A stretch of 64,000 nucleotides of DNA from contig JAQWNF010000008.1 in the NCBI GenBank assembly GCA_029246415.1, forward strand, positions 1 to 64,000, given 5' to 3'. The position numbers were made by a program, and so were the translations under genes. A model generated the notes under the pieces. The model worked only from the letters and a program-made list of their open reading frames with translations, had not been told where the DNA came from and did not search any database. This document shows positions 58,530-64,000 of the stretch, one piece after another; the first letter of the stretch is position 1, and the number at the start of each line of letters is the position of its first letter. Source of the DNA: Glaciecola sp. (GTDB taxonomy: Bacteria > Pseudomonadota > Gammaproteobacteria > Enterobacterales > Alteromonadaceae).

Positions 58530-58566
58530 GCCACGTGTTTGCTTTTTACGGTCACGTGGCTTTTTT
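58530..58566 (+). terminator. Terminator after the DUF2726 gene
   Basis: GCCACGTG, 15-base loop, CACGTGGC followed by six T. Confidence 0.9.
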
Positions 58567-58632
58567 ATGATATGATCAGGTTATTATTTATTCCAAGCAT
58601 CGACTGATGCTTGTTTAGCAGAGTTTTTTACT

Positions 58633-59325
58633 ATGAAATTTTTAATCTTAGGGGCGATGGAGCAAGAGATCACCCTTCTTACGCAATCGTTAGCACAATC
58701 AAGCACCTCCACAATTCAGCACTTAGAATGCCACGTTGGCCAATTTACAGGTCATGAAGTCATGATTGCGCGTTGTGGGATTGGTAAAGTGGCCTCAGCA
58801 CTAGCTGTCGGAGTATTGACTCAAGCATTTGCCCCTGATGTTGTGATTAACACTGGCTCTGCAGGTGGATATGACAAACAACTACAAGTTGGCGATATTG
58901 TTATTGCAGATGAGTTAGTCCAGTTTGATGTAGATTTAACGAATTTTGGCTACGCGCCAGGCCAACCTGCAGGCATGCCAGCTCGATTTGAATGCGATGC
59001 ACAACTTATCGATTTAGCGTTAACTCAAGTGGCTGGATTTGCAGATATCAATGCTATCAAAGGATTAATTGGTACCAGTGATAAATTTATTTGTGAAGCG
59101 GCAGATACTCAGCATATTGCTAGTTTATTTCCAACCGTTGCAGCAGTAGAAATGGAAGGTGCCGCCATCGCTCAAGCTTGTCATATGGCGAATACCCGCT
59201 GTGTGGTGATCCGTTGCATTTCTGATCTCGCCAATGAAGAATCCACACATACCTTTGAAGAATATCTAGAAAAAGCAGCCGTCAACTCTGCTAATCTTGT
59301 TATGGCCTTGATCAAGGCGGCATAA
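58633..59325 (+). CDS. mtnN: 5'-methylthioadenosine/S-adenosylhomocysteine nucleosidase
   Basis: 230 residues. Removes adenine from MTA, SAH and 5'-deoxyadenosine; Glu12 (GAMEQEI), the VNTGSAGG loop, AVEMEGAAIAQ and the catalytic Asp in CISDLANEES fit the family. It feeds methionine salvage and AI-2 synthesis. Overlap-level spacing (3 bases) to the next gene makes an mtnN-cbiB-btuF operon, an arrangement that suggests joint handling of SAM- and cobalamin-linked metabolism. Confidence 0.95.
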   Translation: MKFLILGAMEQEITLLTQSLAQSSTSTIQHLECHVGQFTGHEVMIARCGIGKVASALAVGVLTQAFAPDVVINTGSAGGYDKQLQVGDIVIADELVQFDVDLTNFGYAPGQPAGMPARFECDAQLIDLALTQVAGFADINAIKGLIGTSDKFICEAADTQHIASLFPTVAAVEMEGAAIAQACHMANTRCVVIRCISDLANEESTHTFEEYLEKAAVNSANLVMALIKAA

Positions 59326-59328
59326 CAC

Positions 59329-60285
59329 TTGTTAGATTCGCTAATACCTCACTGGCTAACCCACCCTGCATTTTTAGTATTGGGGATAATCAGTGTTGCT
59401 GTATTACTCGAATATCAGGTTACTTGGCGCAAAGCCGTTCATCCCATTGCCCTCCTCAATCTTTTGAATGTGCGTTTAGGACAGCTTATTATTGCGCAAC
59501 CTAATCGTGCTAATGGCGTATTGGCATTGGGTAGCGCGTTGTTGTTGCTTGTGCCTTTTGTGGCAATTTTGTGGTTTATTATTCAAATCGCCGAATTTCA
59601 ACATATACTGATTGGCGTATTGTTGTGGGTAAGCCTCGGTCAATGGCGCTTGCGTCATGCTGCAAAGCGTATCTATCACTATATTGCCCAAGACAAAAAG
59701 CAACTTGCCAGAGATACACTAAATAGCTTTGTGTTGCGCGATACGGCACAACTCTCCCCCTTAGGTATCGCTAAAGCGACAACTGAGATGTTAATTTTAC
59801 GCCACGTCTATCAACAGATCGTGGTCATTTTTTGGTTTGCATTTACTAATATCTGGGTCGCACTAAGCTATCGTTTATTATACGAGTTAGCAGCTTGCTG
59901 GAATCCAAAACATGCACAATGGCTAGGCATAGGTAAACTAACCAGTACCTTAACTCGGATATTACAATGGCCCGCGGTGATCTTATACAGCCTAATGATC
60001 ATTGTGTTTAATCCTAACAAGCAGATGCTACAGCAGATCATAACTAGTAAAAATACCACTCCAGCTACCTGGTTACTTGCTTTATATGGTTGGGTTATCG
60101 ATGCGCAATTGTCTGGTGCCTACAGCTATGCAGGGCAACGTATTCGTAAACCCAAACTTGGCAGTCACGATGCATTAAAACTCGATCATATAAAACGCGT
60201 GTTATTTTTACAGCCGATTTGGTTGTGTGCTTATATTTTATTATGCTCATTGATAGTATGGTTATTAACTGGAGTCGCTTTTTAA
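59329..60285 (+). CDS. CobD/CbiB-type adenosylcobinamide-phosphate synthase-like membrane protein
   Basis: 318 residues from a TTG at 59329, with four to five predicted transmembrane helices. N-terminal WRKAVHPIALLN matches the CbiB HP-motif, and RDTAQLSPLGIAKATTEML plus FTNIWVALSYRLLYELAA match the central signature (family R-D-x-x-x-L-s-x-x-x-I-A-x-A). The C-terminal part (GALYGWVIDAQLSGAYSYAGQ-like) is conserved. Should act in corrinoid assembly, attaching aminopropanol-phosphate, at the inner membrane. No other cobalamin synthesis genes are in the window, so salvage is likely. Its stop shares a base with the btuF start. Confidence 0.8.
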   Translation: MLDSLIPHWLTHPAFLVLGIISVAVLLEYQVTWRKAVHPIALLNLLNVRLGQLIIAQPNRANGVLALGSALLLLVPFVAILWFIIQIAEFQHILIGVLLWVSLGQWRLRHAAKRIYHYIAQDKKQLARDTLNSFVLRDTAQLSPLGIAKATTEMLILRHVYQQIVVIFWFAFTNIWVALSYRLLYELAACWNPKHAQWLGIGKLTSTLTRILQWPAVILYSLMIIVFNPNKQMLQQIITSKNTTPATWLLALYGWVIDAQLSGAYSYAGQRIRKPKLGSHDALKLDHIKRVLFLQPIWLCAYILLCSLIVWLLTGVAF

Positions 60286-61109
60286 TGCGCTTTGTTATTA
60301 TCATTTTTTGCTTATTGAGCATTAGCCATTCTGCATTTTCAGCGAGTAACAAGCGTATTATTACCCTTGCACCCCACTTGACTGAATTGGTCTTTTTATT
60401 AGAACAAGAATCACAACTTGTTGCCGTCAGCGATTACTCAGACTATCCCGCTGCGGCTCAAGACTTTCCCTCCGTGGCAAGTTATACCGGATTAGATTTT
60501 GCTGCTATATTGGCGCTGCAACCCACGCATATCATTGCTTGGCAAGGTGGAAATAAACCACAAGATATCGCTAAATTAGAAGCATTAGGCTTGCATGTAT
60601 TAAGCTTACATACACTGACATTAGATGATATTGCACAAAATATCACAGACTTAGGTAAGTTTTTGGATATGCCAGAAAAGGCAGGTACAGCCAACGCTGT
60701 TGCGCAAAGCTATAGACAAGACTTGCAGCAACTGCGACAACAATATGCCCAGCGTGACGCACAATCGGTGTTTTATTATTCGTGGGCGACCCCACTCATG
60801 TCTATCGGTAAAGGAGCATGGGCCAATCAAGCATTAGCAGTGTGTCAATTAACACAGATATTTGCTCATAGTGAGATTGCATACCCACAAGTATCTTTAG
60901 CGCACGTTCTACGTCAACAACCCGACTATATTATTAATGTGGCCAAAGAGCCACTTGCCAGTATTGAGGCATTTTGGGCGCCACATAGACATGTTATTAA
61001 GGCTCCAATAGTGCAATTGAACCCTGATCTATTACACCGATTTACGCCTCGTATTTTGACCGAAATAAAGCGGATGTGTGAAGCAACCAAGGGTAACAAC
61101 TTTGTGTAG
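60285..61109 (+). CDS. Cobalamin-type ABC transporter substrate-binding protein (BtuF-like)
   Basis: 274 residues from the ATG at 60285, overlapping the previous stop by one base. Signal peptide (VIIIFCLLSISHSAFSA). Two-lobe class III binding fold: RIITLAPHLTELVFLL, YPSVASYTGLDFAAILAL-like segment (FPSVASYTGLD), HIIAWQGG, and FYYSWATPLMSIGKGAWANQ. It captures vitamin B12 or a related corrinoid in the periplasm for a BtuCD permease that is not in the window. The pairing with cbiB supports B12 over iron-siderophore as ligand. Confidence 0.87.
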   Translation: MRFVIIIFCLLSISHSAFSASNKRIITLAPHLTELVFLLEQESQLVAVSDYSDYPAAAQDFPSVASYTGLDFAAILALQPTHIIAWQGGNKPQDIAKLEALGLHVLSLHTLTLDDIAQNITDLGKFLDMPEKAGTANAVAQSYRQDLQQLRQQYAQRDAQSVFYYSWATPLMSIGKGAWANQALAVCQLTQIFAHSEIAYPQVSLAHVLRQQPDYIINVAKEPLASIEAFWAPHRHVIKAPIVQLNPDLLHRFTPRILTEIKRMCEATKGNNFV

Positions 61110-61189
61110 CAGGTTATTGCAATGACATTTAAGCCGAAAAGTGGTACTTTTAAGTAGCTCATTAGTCAACTCAAAGACATCATTCAAAT

Positions 61190-61600
61190 ATGGAACTTAG
61201 TATTACCACGCCCGCCATGTTATTTCCGGCAATCAGTTTATTATTATTAGCATTTACCAATCGCTTTTTGGCGCTCTCAAGCCTGACAAGACAGTTTTCG
61301 CAAAACCATGAACACGAAACCGTCATGCTCCAAATTCAAAATTTTCGAAAACGCATCAAACTAATTCGCTGGATGCAAGAAACCGGTGTGTTGAGCTTTT
61401 TCTTTTGTGTGCTGACCATGTTATTTATTTACATGGATTATATGTTTATTGCCAACTGGGTATTTGGCGTGAGTTTAGTCTTGTTGTTAGTGTCTTTGGT
61501 ACTGTCGGTACGCGAGATCCACATATCTATGGAAGCCCTTAACGTTCACTTAAACCAAGTGTTGAATGAGCGTAAACAACAGACCAAAGAGACAGAATAA
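61190..61600 (+). CDS. DUF2721 membrane protein
   Basis: 136 residues. Starts with TTPAMLFPAISLLLLAFTNRFLALSSLTR, then an amphipathic RKRIKLIRWMQE segment and two further transmembrane helices (VLSFFFCVLTMLFIYM, YMFIANWVFGVSLVLLLVSLVLS shown in part). C-terminal cytosolic charged helix. Function unknown. Confidence 0.82.
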   Translation: MELSITTPAMLFPAISLLLLAFTNRFLALSSLTRQFSQNHEHETVMLQIQNFRKRIKLIRWMQETGVLSFFFCVLTMLFIYMDYMFIANWVFGVSLVLLLVSLVLSVREIHISMEALNVHLNQVLNERKQQTKETE

Positions 61601-61637
61601 AAGACTATTGAGTCATTTATTTTCTTAATGATACATC

Positions 61638-63128
61638 TTAGCCATTAGCTTGTGCAAACAACAATGTGCTTTGAACCGCAGCTTGCCAACGGGCTAAACA
61701 AGCTTTTCTGATGTGCGGATCGATACTCGGTGTAAATACTCGTTCGATTGCTTTTAGCTCTGAGATTTCTTCGACATTCGCATACAGGCCTAACTGTAGT
61801 CCTGCTAAAAAAGCTGCCCCCAATGCGGTTGACTCCATATTAACTGGACGCTGGATATCCACTTGCAAAATATCCGCTAAGAACTGACAGAACCAATCGT
61901 TCGCGACCATTCCTCCATCCACTAACACGGAAGTACTTTGCACACCATCTTGTGCCATAGCATGTAACAAATCGTTAGTTTGATAACACACGGCTTCTAA
62001 TGCTGCACGAGCAAAATGGGCATTGGATGTATCGCGTGTCATACCATAAATGGCTGCACGAGCATTAGGTTTCCAGTGCGGAGCACCTAGACCCGCAAAT
62101 GCAGGCACTAGTACTACGCCGTGATCATAATCCAGCGACTCAGCAAGCACTTGCGACGCCTTAGCATTATCGATAACTTGGATACCATCGCGTAACCATT
62201 GTACATTCGCGCCGGCAGTGAATATAGAACCTTCAAGCGCGTAATAAGCCTGACCATTTAATGAATAACCCACAGTCGTCAATAACTTAGATGTCGATGC
62301 AAGAGGCTCTGTGCCGGTATTTAATAATGCAAAACACCCTGTGCCATACGTACTTTTTAATGCGCCTTTATTAAAACCACATTGACCCACTAACGCAGCT
62401 TGCTGATCACCTGCTACACCTGCTATGGGCAGTGATAGTGGCAGCACTCCCGGCGCACTAGTCCCAAAATCAGCAGCACAATCAAGCACTCTCGGCAACA
62501 CACTTGATGGTACGTTAAACCACGCACACAACGAATCATCCCATGCCATTGTATGAATATTAAATAGATTGGTACGTGAAGCATTGGTGGTATCTGTGAC
62601 GTGTGCCTGACCTTGGGTCAAACGCCAGATAAGGAAACTATCAATAGTACCGAATGCAAGCTCCCCTTGCTCCGCTTGGCTGCGAGCATTAGGGACATGA
62701 TCTAAGATCCATGCAATCTTAGTAGCAGAAAAATACGGATCGAGTAACAAGCCTGTCTTAGCAGTAATTTGCTCGCCTTTTGCCGCAAGATCAGCACACA
62801 TTGCTGCCGTTCGGCGGTCTTGCCACACAATCGCATTATAAATAGGTTTACCCGTCGCACGATCCCATACTAACGTCGTTTCTCTTTGATTAGTAATACC
62901 AATCCCTTCAACCGTCACCCCCAACGCTTGGGCTTGATCTAACACTGAGTGACAGACCGTTAAGGTGCTTTGCCAAATTTCTTCGGGATCATGTTCGACC
63001 CAACCATTTTTTGGAAAATATTGAGTAAATTCTTGTTGAGCACTGCATAGGGCTTTGCCTTGCTTATCAAATACTATCGCACGAGTCGAAGTCGTACCCT
63101 GATCAATAGATAAAATACCTTGTGTCAT
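61638..63128 (-). CDS. glpK: Glycerol kinase
   Basis: 496 residues. FGGY-family kinase: [53 protein letters not shown] and [19 protein letters not shown]. Converts glycerol to glycerol 3-phosphate in the cytosol. The divergent neighbour is the glycerol-3-phosphate dehydrogenase, next step in the same pathway. Confidence 0.96.
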   Translation of the reverse strand: MTQGILSIDQGTTSTRAIVFDKQGKALCSAQQEFTQYFPKNGWVEHDPEEIWQSTLTVCHSVLDQAQALGVTVEGIGITNQRETTLVWDRATGKPIYNAIVWQDRRTAAMCADLAAKGEQITAKTGLLLDPYFSATKIAWILDHVPNARSQAEQGELAFGTIDSFLIWRLTQGQAHVTDTTNASRTNLFNIHTMAWDDSLCAWFNVPSSVLPRVLDCAADFGTSAPGVLPLSLPIAGVAGDQQAALVGQCGFNKGALKSTYGTGCFALLNTGTEPLASTSKLLTTVGYSLNGQAYYALEGSIFTAGANVQWLRDGIQVIDNAKASQVLAESLDYDHGVVLVPAFAGLGAPHWKPNARAAIYGMTRDTSNAHFARAALEAVCYQTNDLLHAMAQDGVQSTSVLVDGGMVANDWFCQFLADILQVDIQRPVNMESTALGAAFLAGLQLGLYANVEEISELKAIERVFTPSIDPHIRKACLARWQAAVQSTLLFAQANG

Positions 63129-63323
63129 GTTGAACCTTTACCTGAATCTTTACTTGGATATTAAAAGAAAGCCACAGCCGTGTTTATAACAAATAATTTA
63201 CACTCAAATCAGTTTTTTTGTACAAAAATGGCTAAAATAGTTTAAAAAATAGTAAATCTGGTTTAAATTATATGATAAATATGAAAAATAGAAAGTCTTT
63301 GTTTACAAGGTAGCTATATCTAA

Positions 63324-64000
63324 ATGCAGAACTCCATGAATTTACGCGATACCAATCTTACTCAATTATCTGCTCGCACTTACGATGTATTGGTCGTCGG
63401 CGCAGGTATTAATGGCGCTGTGAGCGCTGCTGCATTATCAAAAAAAGGCCTATCAGTGGCTGTTATTGATAAAGGTGATTTTGCTGGAGAAACCAGTTCA
63501 CATTCATCAAATTTAGCTTGGGGTGGGATCAAGTATCTTGAATCCCACGAATACTTGCTGGTCAATAAACTGTGTAAAAGCCGCAATCATTTAATGCAAT
63601 CTTATCCTTCTACTGTGCAAGAGATCCGATTTTTGACCACGCTACAAAAAGGCTTTCGCTTTCCGGCATTGTTTGTCTATTTAGGCACGTTATTGTATTG
63701 GGTAATGGGTCGGTTTTTTACGCGTTTTCCTGAGTTTTTGTCTTCTGCAGCTATCGAATCCCGAGAGCCGGTGATCGATACCAGTAACGCACAAGGTGGG
63801 TTTGAATACTCTGATGCATTTTTACATGATAATGATGCACGCTTTGTGTTTAACTTTGTTCGTGGCGCTATGGATAATGGTGCGGTAGTAACAAACTATG
63901 TGTCAGCACAAGATGCGCAGTTTGACGACAATCTATGGCATGTATCAGCCAAAGATGAAATCACCGGTGCACCGATTACGATTAAAGCCAAAAGTATCAT
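63324..64000 (+). CDS. glpD: FAD-dependent glycerol-3-phosphate dehydrogenase, N-terminal part (runs off the window)
   Basis: 226 codons from the ATG at 63324 to the end. Dinucleotide-binding VLVVGAGINGAVSAAALSK, then VIDKGDFAGETSSHSSNLAWGG and KYLESHEYLLV typify the GlpD/GlpA family. It would oxidise glycerol 3-phosphate at the membrane with electrons going to quinone. Divergent from glpK with 195 bases between. Some segments (an AGETSSHSSNL loop and a membrane-like LFVYLGTLLYWVMGRFF stretch) differ from enterobacterial GlpD, so a close paralogue is possible. Confidence 0.85.
   Translation, partial: MQNSMNLRDTNLTQLSARTYDVLVVGAGINGAVSAAALSKKGLSVAVIDKGDFAGETSSHSSNLAWGGIKYLESHEYLLVNKLCKSRNHLMQSYPSTVQEIRFLTTLQKGFRFPALFVYLGTLLYWVMGRFFTRFPEFLSSAAIESREPVIDTSNAQGGFEYSDAFLHDNDARFVFNFVRGAMDNGAVVTNYVSAQDAQFDDNLWHVSAKDEITGAPITIKAKSI

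Overview
The window looks like a chromosomal segment of a moderately low-GC marine gammaproteobacterium of the Alteromonadales (Alteromonas/Paraglaciecola/Glaciecola-like). The evidence is the set of conserved blocks (gcvTHP, zapE-zapG-degQ-degS, arcB next to gltBD, mtnN-cbiB-btuF, glpK-glpD) and their protein character. The genus is not fixed by anything I can see. There are no tRNA, rRNA, IS or CRISPR elements. The only structured RNA gene is RNase P RNA (rnpB, minus strand, about 38778-39134).

Layout. 1-5580: end of a membrane sensor gene, YacL (UPF0231), a YgjP-like metallopeptidase, a DmdC-like acyl-CoA dehydrogenase and a secreted alkyl sulfatase. 5731-5947: a collapsed GMC-oxidoreductase pseudogene. 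6034-26349: a complete accessory locus for fructan use. 26747-31368: glycine cleavage operon gcvT-gcvH-gcvP. 31545-38623: a LysR regulator, elbB, TerB-like protein, WYL regulator, histone-deacetylase-like amidohydrolase, a truncated AIG2-like protein, a TPR protein and a coniferyl-aldehyde-dehydrogenase-type ALDH. 38778-43807: rnpB, an M16 protease, a small unknown protein, a cold-shock protein and YeeN. 43871-48799: zapE, zapG, degQ, degS, idi. 48808-57727: arcB and gltBD. 57918-64000: a DUF2726 protein, mtnN, cbiB, btuF, a DUF2721 protein, glpK and the start of a divergent glpD.

The fructan locus is the notable part. It holds a PfkB fructokinase, a LacI-type regulator, a CscB-like sugar:H+ symporter and two GH32 lipoproteins (708 aa and 1631 aa). 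It also holds a second sugar transporter of the SP family, a 1050-aa fusion of a di-haem cytochrome c peroxidase with FG-GAP repeats and an ASPIC/UnbV domain, and a SusD/SusC pair. SusC/SusD is the hallmark glycan-import pair of Bacteroidota, so its presence here points to lateral transfer followed by integration into a gammaproteobacterial regulon. An identical 18-bp palindromic sequence (TTAAACAACGTTGTCTTT) lies upstream of susC, the SP transporter and the fructokinase. A relaxed version lies upstream of the 1631-aa GH32 gene. At three of these four sites it abuts a promoter-like -10 element. I infer that this is the LacI operator and that all parts act together: surface GH32 enzymes cut fructan, SusCD imports oligosaccharides, the two inner-membrane carriers take up sucrose-like sugars and fructose, and the kinase feeds fructose to glycolysis. 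The role of the peroxidase/FG-GAP/UnbV fusion in such a locus is not explained by known fructan biochemistry and is the best candidate for something new.
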